Made by a program: the position numbers and the translations under genes | Shown here: positions 15,828-23,208 of the stretch, in pieces | Layout of the letters: every line of letters begins with the position of its first letter | How positions within the stretch are numbered: position 1 is the first letter of the stretch | DNA from: Actinobacteria bacterium 13_1_40CM_66_12 | Lineage (GTDB): Bacteria; Chloroflexota; Dormibacteria; Dormibacterales; Dormibacteraceae | Assembly: GCA_001917895.1 (NCBI GenBank) | Contig: MNEW01000006.1 | Span: forward strand, 1-44,649 | Length of the DNA stretch: 44,649 bases | Reading direction: 5' to 3' | Notes under the pieces: model-generated | What the model saw: only the letters and a program-made list of their open reading frames with translations | Told to the model about the DNA's origin: nothing | Database searches by the model: none

Positions 15828-17195
15828 CTACGGCATGGCCGGAACCCTGGGCAGCTCCTCGATCGCGGCGTCGATCCTCGCCTGCGACAGCTCGATGTCC
15901 TCCAGCTTGCCGGCGAAGTAGGCGTCGTACGCGGACATGTCGAAATGACCGTGCCCTGACAAGCCGAAGAGAATCGTGCGCGGGGTGCCCGCCTCGCGAG
16001 CCGCTGCCGCCTCTTCGGCCACAGCCCGGATCGCGTGGGCGGATTCCGGCGCGGGCAGAAAGCCCTCCGATCGCGCGAACCGGACGGCCTCGGCGAAGCA
16101 CTCGTTCTGCTTGTAAGCCCGAGCTTCGACCACCTTGTGGTCGACGAGCAGGCACAGAGAGGGGGCGTCGCCGTGATAGCGGAGGCCGCCGGAGTGGATC
16201 CGATCAGGCACGAAGCTGTGGCCCAGCGTGAACATCTTCACGACGGGGCCCATGCCCACCGCGTCGCCGAAGTCGTATGCGTAAACCCCACGAGTCAGCG
16301 TCGGGCACGCCGCGGGCTCGGCGGCGATGAAGCGCGTCGCCGGGTGGCGCCCTTTGAGCTTGTCACCGATGAATGGGTAGGTGAGCCCGGCGAAGTTGGA
16401 GCCCCCGCCCACGCAGGCGATCACGACGTCGGGGTACTCGCCTGCCATCTCCATCTGCTTCTTGGCCTCGAGTCCGATCACGGTTTGATGCAGGAGGACG
16501 TGGTTGACCACCGACCCGAGCGAGTATTTGGCATCGTCGTGGGTGGCCGCGTCTTCGACGGCTTCTGAGATCGCAATGCCGAGGCTGCCCGGTGAATCCG
16601 GATCGCCGGCGAGGATTCCGCGTCCGGCATTGGTGAGGTTGGTCGGGGACGCGAAAACGGTCGCGCCCCAGGTCTCCATCATGGCCCGGCGATAGGGCTT
16701 CTGCTCGTAGGAAACCTTGACCATGTACACCGTGACCTCGAGGCCGAACAAGGCGCCCGCGAAGGCCAGCGCCGAGCCCCACTGGCCGGCGCCGGTTTCG
16801 GTGGTCAGGCGCTTCACGCCCTCCTTCGCGTTGTAGTACGCCTGCGGCACCGCCGTGTTCGGCTTGTGTGATCCCGCCGGCGAGACTCCCTCGTACTTGA
16901 AGTAGATGTGGGCCGGGGTGTCGAGGGCCTTCTCCAGGCGCTCGGCCCGATAGAGCGGGCTGGGCCGCCAGATCTTGTAGACCTCGCGCACCTCCTCCGG
17001 GATCTCGATCCACGGCTCCGCGGAAACCTCCTGGGCGATGATGGCCTGGGGGAATATCGGGGCCAGGTCGGCCGGGCCCATCGGCTGCAGCGTGCCCGGA
17101 TGCAAATACGGAAAGGGCGGCGCCGGGAGGTCGGGCAGGATGTTGTACCAGCGCTCCGGAATGTCCGATTCGCCCAGCAAGATCTTCTTCACCAC
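15828..17195 (-). CDS. trpB: TrpB2-type tryptophan synthase beta chain-like PLP enzyme
   Basis: A 455-residue pyridoxal-phosphate enzyme of the TrpB2 (trpB-related) family, longer than classical TrpB. The PLP-binding Lys lies in [20 protein letters not shown] (about residue 110), the phosphate-binding loop is [17 protein letters not shown] (read [14 protein letters not shown]), and [12 protein letters not shown] is the conserved catalytic Glu/Gly segment. GTG 17195 is selected because AGGAGG lies 8 nt upstream on the minus strand (17204-17209). No trpA is nearby. TrpB2 enzymes make tryptophan from free indole and serine, possibly salvaging indole. The gene precedes dinB by 50 bp, but dinB has its own regulatory site. 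Confidence 0.9.
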   Translation of the reverse strand: MVKKILLGESDIPERWYNILPDLPAPPFPYLHPGTLQPMGPADLAPIFPQAIIAQEVSAEPWIEIPEEVREVYKIWRPSPLYRAERLEKALDTPAHIYFKYEGVSPAGSHKPNTAVPQAYYNAKEGVKRLTTETGAGQWGSALAFAGALFGLEVTVYMVKVSYEQKPYRRAMMETWGATVFASPTNLTNAGRGILAGDPDSPGSLGIAISEAVEDAATHDDAKYSLGSVVNHVLLHQTVIGLEAKKQMEMAGEYPDVVIACVGGGSNFAGLTYPFIGDKLKGRHPATRFIAAEPAACPTLTRGVYAYDFGDAVGMGPVVKMFTLGHSFVPDRIHSGGLRYHGDAPSLCLLVDHKVVEARAYKQNECFAEAVRFARSEGFLPAPESAHAIRAVAEEAAAAREAGTPRTILFGLSGHGHFDMSAYDAYFAGKLEDIELSQARIDAAIEELPRVPAMP

Positions 17196-17249
17196 GGCTC
17201 CAGCCTCCTGAATCGGTCGGGAAACGAGCACCGAAGGATCACCCCAGGG

Positions 17250-17567
17250 TCACGAGTGTGAGGTATCACCCCGCCGGATCGCAGCCGCCACTTCGTCGGC
17301 CATGTCGCGGAACGTTTCGGCAAGCGCCGAGCCGAACGAGCGGGCAGCCTTGCGCGTCCCGTCACGAACCTCGGGGTCTCGCGTTGCGCGCCCCAGCGAC
17401 TCGAAGACTTCGTCGGCGGCTTGCCCCAGCTTGTTGAGCGCGGATTGAAGGTCGGGGTTGCCCGCCGGAGCCGGCTCGTAGTGCCGCCGCAGCTCATCGC
17501 GGAGAGTCTTCATGTCGGCTTCGAACTGAGCCCATGCCGTCTTCACTTCAGGGTTTGGTGTGGTCAT
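17250..17567 (-). CDS. small helical protein, unknown function
   Basis: A 105-residue soluble, strongly charged and probably all-helical protein. ATG 17567 is preceded by AGGAGG (17573-17578 on the minus strand) with 5-nt spacing, so translation is likely. The middle carries LQSALNKLGQAADEVFESLGRATRDPEVRDGTRKAARSF split into two amphipathic helices. This resembles small hypothetical proteins that are common in actinobacteria-like genomes. It lies 54 bp upstream of the TrpB2 gene and could share its transcript. No domain is recognised. Confidence 0.75.
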   Translation of the reverse strand: MTTPNPEVKTAWAQFEADMKTLRDELRRHYEPAPAGNPDLQSALNKLGQAADEVFESLGRATRDPEVRDGTRKAARSFGSALAETFRDMADEVAAAIRRGDTSHS

Positions 17568-17614
17568 GCGCACCTCCTTCCGCCCACGTTACATCGCTTA
17601 AGGTTTCGAGCGGG

Positions 17615-18520
17615 ATGACTCGCCGCGGCCTGCTCCTTTTCGCGGCGATGTGCCTCGTCTGGGGCATTCCTTACCTGTTCATCCGCATCGCCGTGAGCGA
17701 GCTGACACCGGCCACGCTCGTGTTCCTGCGCACCGGAATCGCGGCCGTGGTGCTGCTGCCGATCGCGGTGGGATGGGGCGGCATGGGCGCTCTCACAAGC
17801 AGGTGGCGTCCTCTGATCATCTTCGCGGCGATCGAGATCGGCATCCCCTGGCTTTCACTGTCGACCGCCGAACAGCACATATCCAGCTCCCTCGCCGGCC
17901 TGTTGATCTCGGCCGTGCCACTCGTCGGCGTCCTCATCGCGCCGATGTTCGGCAACCGCGAGCGGATCGGGCCCGTGAACCTGGCCGGACTGCTGCTCGG
18001 CGTCGGTGGTGTGGCTGCGATCGTCGGTTTCGACCTTCGCGCCACGGGCTGGCTGCCGCTGATGGAGATGGCGGTGGTCGCGATCTGCTACGCGGTCGGG
18101 CCGGCGATCCTGGCCCGCCACCTGTCCGGCCATCCGTCGGTGAGCGTGATCGCCGCCTCGCTCGCGATCTGCGCGGTCGGGTATGCGCCGGTTGCGGCCT
18201 TGCAATGGCCGAGAACCGTGCCGACCGCCGGCGTGCTCGCGTCGGTCGGCGTGCTCGCGCTCATCTGCACGGCGCTGGCGTTCCTGCTCTTCTTCGCCCT
18301 CATCGCTGAGATCGGGCCAGTACGGGCGACGGTGATCACGTACGTCAACCCGGCGGTGGCGGCGGTGGCCGGAATCGCGGTGCTGCACGAGCGCTTCACG
18401 GCCGGCATGGGCTTCGGCTTCGTGCTCGTCCTGGTGGGCTCGACGCTGGCCACCCGCCGCGCTCGCGCTATCCTTGACCCTCATCGACGCGCATTGGATG
18501 GCAGTCGCGCGGGGGGATGA
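17615..18520 (+). CDS. EamA/DMT-family transporter
   Basis: A 301-residue membrane protein with ten predicted transmembrane helices formed by two EamA repeats. It begins MTRRGLLLFAAMCLVWGIPY with the WG-x-P-Y/F signature of the first repeat; the second repeat starts near residue 145 and ends with LHERFTAGMGFGFVLVLVG. The family exports or takes up metabolites such as amino acids, nucleobases or their analogues. Its 3' end overlaps the adenine deaminase gene by 47 bp, so the two are co-translated. That context makes a purine-related cargo plausible but unproven. It is divergent from the small gene at 17567. Confidence 0.88.
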   Translation: MTRRGLLLFAAMCLVWGIPYLFIRIAVSELTPATLVFLRTGIAAVVLLPIAVGWGGMGALTSRWRPLIIFAAIEIGIPWLSLSTAEQHISSSLAGLLISAVPLVGVLIAPMFGNRERIGPVNLAGLLLGVGGVAAIVGFDLRATGWLPLMEMAVVAICYAVGPAILARHLSGHPSVSVIAASLAICAVGYAPVAALQWPRTVPTAGVLASVGVLALICTALAFLLFFALIAEIGPVRATVITYVNPAVAAVAGIAVLHERFTAGMGFGFVLVLVGSTLATRRARAILDPHRRALDGSRAGG

Positions 18521-20168
18521 GCCGGCCGACCTCGTGCTGGCCGGCGGAAAGGTGCTGTCAGTCTTCACCAAAGAGTGGCTCGAGGTCGACGTCGCCATCA
18601 AGGACGGCCACGTCGTAGGGCTTGGGAGCTACCAGGGTCGCGAGCGTATGGACGTCGCCGGGTGCTATCTCGTGCCTGGATTCATCGACGCCCACATGCA
18701 CATCGAGTCGTCGAAGCTGACCGTCGACGAGTTTGCTCGGGCCGTCCTCGCCCACGGGACCACGGCGGTCGTGGCCGACCCTCACGAGATCGCCAACGTG
18801 CTCGGCACCGACGGCATCCACTGGCTCCTCGACTGCTGCACCGACCTGCCTCTCGACGTTTACGTCATGGCGTCCTCTTGCGTGCCCGCCTCGCGTTTCG
18901 AGTCGCCTCGGCGGCCGTTCACGACCGGAGACATCGAGAGCCTTCTGCGTCGCCATCGCACGATCGGCGTGGCCGAGATGATGAACTTCCCCGGCGTGAT
19001 CGCGGGCGACGAGGCAGAGGTGGCCAAGCTCACGACCGGCCTCACCGACCACGTCGACGGCCACGCTCCCGGGGTCCGCGGGCCGGCTCTCAACGCCTAC
19101 CTGGCCGCGGGCATCCGCTCGGATCACGAGTCGACGACCTATGACGAGGCTTTGGAGAAACGGCGCCTGGGGATGTGGGTGATGCTGCGCGAGGCTTCGA
19201 TCGCGCGTAACCTGCGCGACCTGCTTCCGCTCGTCAAGAAGTACGGCACCGAGCGATGCATGTTCTGCACGGACGATCGCGAACCGAGCTTCATCGTCGA
19301 GGAGGGTCACATCAACCAGATGGTGCGTGTCGCGGTGGCGGACGGCGTCAGTCCGGAAGACGCGATCGTGATGGCCACGATCAATCCCGCGAGCTACCAC
19401 CGGCTCTGGCACCTCGGCGCCATCGCTCCGGGCTACCAGGCCGACATCCTCGTCCTCGACGACCTGGTCTCGTTCAACCCTCGGCACGTCCTGAAGCGCG
19501 GCGAGCCCCCGCGGTTCACCAAGCTCCAGGTGCCGGAATGGGTGCGGCAGACAGTTCACCTGGCCCCGGTTTCCGCGTCGTCTTTTCGTATCGCGAGCGG
19601 GCCCAAGCGTATCCGGGTGATCCGTGTGATTCCCGGCCAGCTGTTGACCGGAACCGAGATGGTGGAGCCGGCGGTGCGCGGTGATGAGATAGTCGCCGAC
19701 CCCGCCCGCGACCTGGTCAAGATCGCGGTGCTCGAGCGACATCATGCCAGCGGTCGCATCGGCCTGGGCTTCGCCACCAACGTCGGGCTCAAGCGCGGCG
19801 CGTTCGCCTCGACAGTCGCACACGACGCTCATAACGTTGTGATGCTCGGTGTGGACGACGCAGACATGACCGCGTGCGCGTGCCGGCTGGCGGAGATAGG
19901 AGGCGGAATCGTGATCGCGGATGGTGGTCGAGTCGTCGAGGAGCTGCCGCTTCCGGTCGCCGGCCTGATGAGCGATCAGCCGCTCGCCGAGGTACACGAG
20001 CGGTTGCGTTCGATGGAGCGCCGGCTGTCGGGAATGGGCGTCTCCATGAGCGCTCCTTTCATGACCCTGAGCTTTCTCGCCCTCTCGGTCATACCCGAGC
20101 TCAAGATCACCGACCGCGGCCTGGTCGACGTGACCCGATTCCAGCTGGTGCCGCTGGGTCTTGAGTGA
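18474..20168 (+). CDS. ade: adenine deaminase
   Basis: A 564-residue amidohydrolase that converts adenine to hypoxanthine and ammonia. The N-terminal block ARGDEPADLVLAGGKVLSVF is typical of Ade. The metal site has GFIDAHMHIESS (HxH), VADPHEIANVLG, the glutamate in VAEMMNFPGV, DHVDGHAPG, and the Asp in FCTDDREPS. The C-terminal adenine deaminase domain ends with FMTLSFLALSVIPELKITDRG. TTG 18474 gives the usual length; ATG 18498 (MAVARGDEP) is a possible alternative. It is the entry point of the plus-strand purine operon, and its stop overlaps the next start as GTGA. Confidence 0.95.
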   Translation: MTLIDAHWMAVARGDEPADLVLAGGKVLSVFTKEWLEVDVAIKDGHVVGLGSYQGRERMDVAGCYLVPGFIDAHMHIESSKLTVDEFARAVLAHGTTAVVADPHEIANVLGTDGIHWLLDCCTDLPLDVYVMASSCVPASRFESPRRPFTTGDIESLLRRHRTIGVAEMMNFPGVIAGDEAEVAKLTTGLTDHVDGHAPGVRGPALNAYLAAGIRSDHESTTYDEALEKRRLGMWVMLREASIARNLRDLLPLVKKYGTERCMFCTDDREPSFIVEEGHINQMVRVAVADGVSPEDAIVMATINPASYHRLWHLGAIAPGYQADILVLDDLVSFNPRHVLKRGEPPRFTKLQVPEWVRQTVHLAPVSASSFRIASGPKRIRVIRVIPGQLLTGTEMVEPAVRGDEIVADPARDLVKIAVLERHHASGRIGLGFATNVGLKRGAFASTVAHDAHNVVMLGVDDADMTACACRLAEIGGGIVIADGGRVVEELPLPVAGLMSDQPLAEVHERLRSMERRLSGMGVSMSAPFMTLSFLALSVIPELKITDRGLVDVTRFQLVPLGLE

Positions 20169-20650
20169 TCGCTCGCCTCAATGAGATGGATTCTGGCGAA
20201 GCGGTTCGCAGGCTCTACTCGTGCTTTGCTTCGGAGTCGTGGGCTGAGCGCGTCGCGGCGGGACGCCCTTATGCGAATTTCGCACGCCTCTGGGACGCAT
20301 GTGAGGTGGAGTGGTCCCGCCTCGCGCCCAGTGATTGGCTGGATGCGTTCAAAGCCCACCCGAGAATCGGTGAGAAGGGCGGCCACGCACCGGGCTCGTC
20401 CGAGCGGGAGCAGAGCGGTGTTCACGGCGCGCCGCCGGCGACCATGGGCGCACTCACGGAGGAGAACCGGCACTATGAGGCACGCTTCGGCCATGTGTTC
20501 CTCATCTCGGCGTCCGAACGCAGCGCGGCCGAGATCCTCGCGGAGCTGCGGCGCCGTATGAGCAACGACCCCGCGACCGAGATCGAGGTGGCGGCCGCCG
20601 AGCACCGCAAGATCACCCGGCTCCGCCTCGAGCGGATGCTGAACGAGTGA
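20165..20650 (+). CDS. uraD: 2-oxo-4-hydroxy-4-carboxy-5-ureidoimidazoline (OHCU) decarboxylase
   Basis: A 161-residue all-helical enzyme that decarboxylates OHCU stereospecifically to S-allantoin, the third step of urate breakdown. The catalytic His is in DAFKAHPRIGEKG (about residue 64). TEENRHYEARFGHVFLISASERSAAEIL matches the family segment rich in Glu/Tyr/Phe (shown here in part). Starts at GTG overlapping the adenine deaminase stop (GTGA) and ends in a GTGA overlap with the HIU hydrolase. Length is normal for a stand-alone UraD. Confidence 0.93.
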   Translation: MIARLNEMDSGEAVRRLYSCFASESWAERVAAGRPYANFARLWDACEVEWSRLAPSDWLDAFKAHPRIGEKGGHAPGSSEREQSGVHGAPPATMGALTEENRHYEARFGHVFLISASERSAAEILAELRRRMSNDPATEIEVAAAEHRKITRLRLERMLNE

Positions 20651-20982
20651 GCGTTTCCACGCACGTCCTTGACACGGCGCGGGGGCGTCCGGCCGCCGGC
20701 CTGGCGGTGACGCTCAGCCGCCGCAAACCGGGCGGGGAGTGGTCGGTCGTCGGGCGTGCAGTCACCGACAGGGAGGGCCGCGTGAAGGAGCTGTCGAGCA
20801 CGGCGCTGGAGGTTGGCGAGTACCGGTTGGAGTTTGCGACTGGCGCGTATTTCAAGACCTCCGGCACAGAAGGCTTCTACCCGGAGGTCTCGGTCGTGTT
20901 CGCAACGGCGAAGGGCGACACCCACCTCCATGTGCCTCTGCTTTTGAGCCCGTTCGGCTACTCGACGTATAAGGGTCAGTAG
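20647..20982 (+). CDS. uraH: 5-hydroxyisourate hydrolase (transthyretin-like)
   Basis: A 111-residue member of the transthyretin-related family that hydrolyses 5-hydroxyisourate to OHCU. The catalytic His is in VSTHVLDTARG (residue 6 region), the Arg in TDREGRVKEL and the second His in DTHLHVPLLLSP. The C-terminus reads SPFGYSTYKGQ, whereas the family signature is YRGS; the terminal Ser that normally contributes to the active site is Gln here. GTG start overlaps uraD; the uricase start follows 2 bp after the stop. The enzyme assignment is strong despite the terminal variation. Confidence 0.93.
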   Translation: MSVSTHVLDTARGRPAAGLAVTLSRRKPGGEWSVVGRAVTDREGRVKELSSTALEVGEYRLEFATGAYFKTSGTEGFYPEVSVVFATAKGDTHLHVPLLLSPFGYSTYKGQ

Positions 20983-20984
20983 CA

Positions 20985-21857
20985 GTGACCATCGTGCTCG
21001 GCGACAACCAGTACGGCAAAGCGGAGACGCATGTCGTCCGCGTGACCAGGGTTGGCGAGACGCACGACATCAAAGACATCAACGTCAGCATCGCGCTCGC
21101 CGGCGACTTCGATGCCAGCCATGTGGCGGGCGACAACAGCAACGTCGTGCCGACCGACACGCAGAAGAACACGGTGTTCGCGTTTGCGAAAGAAGCGCCC
21201 ATCGGCGAGATCGAGGACTTTGCCCTTCGCCTGGCTCGGCATTTCGTGGACGATTTCGTCGCCGTGCGCCGCGCTCGAGTGGTCATCGAGGAATACCCGT
21301 GGGCGCGAATCAACGCAGGCGGCGACCCCCACCCGCATGCATTCATGCGCGCCGGCGCCGAAAGACGGCTGGTCACCGTCACATGCACCGGCGACGATGC
21401 ATGGGTCGTGTCCGGGCTCAGCGATCTCGTGCTTCTCAAGTCGACCGGCTCCGAGTTCTGGGGCTACCCGCGGGACCGTTACACCACGCTCGAGGAGACG
21501 CGAGACCGCGTGCTCGCGACGGCGGTCGTCGCACGCTGGCGCTATGCGCCGCCGAAGGTCGACTGGGGCGCGGCCTTCGCGCAAACGCGCTCGGCGCTGA
21601 TCGAGGCCTTTGCGCTGAAGCACAGCCTGGCTTTGCAGCAGACGCTGTATGCCATGGGCGAGGCGGCGCTGAAGGCGCGACCCGAGATTGCGGAGATCCG
21701 CCTGTCGCTTACCAACAAGCATCACTTCGTCGTCGATCTCTCGCCCTTTGGGCTGGAGAACGACAGCGAGGTCTTCTATGCGTCCGATCGCCCTTACGGC
21801 CTGATCGAAGGGACGGTGATGCGAGACGACGCTCCGGAGCCGGGCCGCGCCTGGTAG
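20985..21857 (+). CDS. pucL: urate oxidase (uricase)
   Basis: A 290-residue cofactor-free tunnelling-fold oxidase converting urate, oxygen and water to 5-hydroxyisourate and hydrogen peroxide. The catalytic Lys lies in NQYGKAETHVVRV, the Thr in NVVPTDTQKNTVFAFAK, and the His/Asn block is SLTNKHHFVVDLSPFG. Starts at GTG 2 bp after uraH and ends 5 bp before the FAD subunit of xanthine dehydrogenase. Unlike the two-domain PucL of Bacillus, the OHCU decarboxylase is a separate gene here. The peroxide produced could be handled elsewhere; no catalase is adjacent. Confidence 0.95.
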   Translation: MTIVLGDNQYGKAETHVVRVTRVGETHDIKDINVSIALAGDFDASHVAGDNSNVVPTDTQKNTVFAFAKEAPIGEIEDFALRLARHFVDDFVAVRRARVVIEEYPWARINAGGDPHPHAFMRAGAERRLVTVTCTGDDAWVVSGLSDLVLLKSTGSEFWGYPRDRYTTLEETRDRVLATAVVARWRYAPPKVDWGAAFAQTRSALIEAFALKHSLALQQTLYAMGEAALKARPEIAEIRLSLTNKHHFVVDLSPFGLENDSEVFYASDRPYGLIEGTVMRDDAPEPGRAW

Positions 21858-21862
21858 CCGGG

Positions 21863-22738
21863 ATGGAGTTCCTGCAGCCGGCGAGCTGGTCCGAAGCCCT
21901 GGCGATGAAGGCCGCTCATCCGGAGGCGCTCCCCATCGCCGGCGGCACCGACGTGATGGTGGAGATCAACTTCGACCGCCAGCGGCCGGCGACCATCATC
22001 GATCTCACGAGGATCGCCGATCTCAACGAGTGGGGGATGGACAACGCGCACCTTCGAATCGGCGCCGGGGTGACCTACACGCGCATCATCGACGAGCTCA
22101 GCGACCGGTTGCCAAGCCTGGCCATGGCCTCGCGCACGGTTGGCTCCCCCCAGATCCGGAACCGAGGCACCGTGGGAGGCAACCTGGGCTCGGCGTCACC
22201 GGCCGGGGATGCGCACCCGCCGCTCCTTGCTTCGGAGGCGCTTGTGGAGCTGGCGTCGACGACCGGCAGCCGGCGGCTCCCGGCGCGCGAGTTCTACATC
22301 GGGCCCAAGCGCAACGCCATGCGCAAAGACGAGCTGATCGCCGCCTTCCTCGTCGAACCGGCCAAGGGGCCACAGCAGTTTTCCAAGGTGGGCACGCGCA
22401 ACGCGATGGTGATCGCAGTGTGCTCGTTCGCGATCGCTCTCGACGAGGAGCGCCGCCAGGTCGGCACGGGGATAGGGTCGGCCGCTCCGACCCCCATCAC
22501 GGCCGGCGAAGCCGAGTCCTTCATGGAGGGCGTGCTGGACGAAGGCGGGTTTTGGGAAACGCCGGCCGAGCTGCCGCCAAACGCGCTGGTCCGTTTCGGC
22601 GAGCTCGTCGCCGCGGCCGCGCGCCCCATCGACGACGTGCGCGGCACGGCCGCATACCGCAGGCACGCCCTCGCGGTGCTGGCTCGCCGGACATTCGCCT
22701 GGTCGTGGGATGAGTACCGAAGGAAGGCGGCGGCATGA
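21863..22738 (+). CDS. xanthine dehydrogenase family FAD-binding (medium) subunit
   Basis: A 291-residue subunit that passes electrons from the iron-sulfur subunit to NAD via FAD. The FAD-binding blocks are LPIAGGTDVMVEIN and GSPQIRNRGTVGGNLGSASPAGD, the expected VAO/PCMH-type signatures. A C-terminal CO-dehydrogenase flavoprotein domain ends with YRRHALAVLARRTF. ATG 21863 follows GCCGGG; the longer open frame upstream overlaps uricase and is rejected. An ATGA overlap couples it to the 2Fe-2S subunit. With 22735 and 23205 it makes a complete three-subunit hydroxylase. Confidence 0.94.
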   Translation: MEFLQPASWSEALAMKAAHPEALPIAGGTDVMVEINFDRQRPATIIDLTRIADLNEWGMDNAHLRIGAGVTYTRIIDELSDRLPSLAMASRTVGSPQIRNRGTVGGNLGSASPAGDAHPPLLASEALVELASTTGSRRLPAREFYIGPKRNAMRKDELIAAFLVEPAKGPQQFSKVGTRNAMVIAVCSFAIALDEERRQVGTGIGSAAPTPITAGEAESFMEGVLDEGGFWETPAELPPNALVRFGELVAAAARPIDDVRGTAAYRRHALAVLARRTFAWSWDEYRRKAAA

Positions 22739-23208
22739 GGATCAGCTGCATAGTCAACGGAAGCGCCGTCGTCGCCGATGACGTGTGGCCGGGAGAGAGC
22801 CTGCTGCACGTGCTGCGGGAGCGAATGGGCCTGCCCGGCTCGAAGAACGCCTGCGAGCAGGGCGAATGCGGGTCGTGCTCGGTTTATCTCGATGGGTCGC
22901 TTGTGTGCGCGTGTCTCGTGCTTGCGGGGCAAGCGCAAGGCCGGGAGGTCATGACCGTCGAAGGGATCGGCTCGGCCTCTTCACCGCATCCGGTCCAGGA
23001 GGCGTTCGTGGAGGCGGGCGCCGTGCAGTGCGGCTTCTGCACTCCGGGCCTCATCGTGGCCACTCACGACCTCCTGCGCAGAGTCCCGCAGCCGACCACG
23101 GTGCAGATCCGAGAGGCGCTGGCCGGGAACATCTGCCGGTGCACGGGCTACGCCAAGATCATCGACGCGGTCCACCTCGCGGCGGGCCGGATGGCGGCGC
23201 CGAGATGA
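22735..23208 (+). CDS. xanthine dehydrogenase family 2Fe-2S (small) subunit
   Basis: A 157-residue subunit with two [2Fe-2S] clusters. The plant-ferredoxin cluster uses KNACEQGECGSCSVYL and the Cys in GSLVCACLVL. The second, alpha-helical cluster uses VQCGFCTPG and NICRCTGYAKI. It wires the molybdenum site to the FAD subunit. Both ends overlap neighbours by 4 bp (ATGA). Length is typical of a CoxS/XdhC-type small subunit. Confidence 0.95.
   Translation: MRISCIVNGSAVVADDVWPGESLLHVLRERMGLPGSKNACEQGECGSCSVYLDGSLVCACLVLAGQAQGREVMTVEGIGSASSPHPVQEAFVEAGAVQCGFCTPGLIVATHDLLRRVPQPTTVQIREALAGNICRCTGYAKIIDAVHLAAGRMAAPR

Noticed and set aside
18558..19997. 479-residue minus-strand open frame inside adenine deaminase
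   Set aside because: Antisense shadow of a gene with clear metal-site motifs; no own motif or ribosome site.
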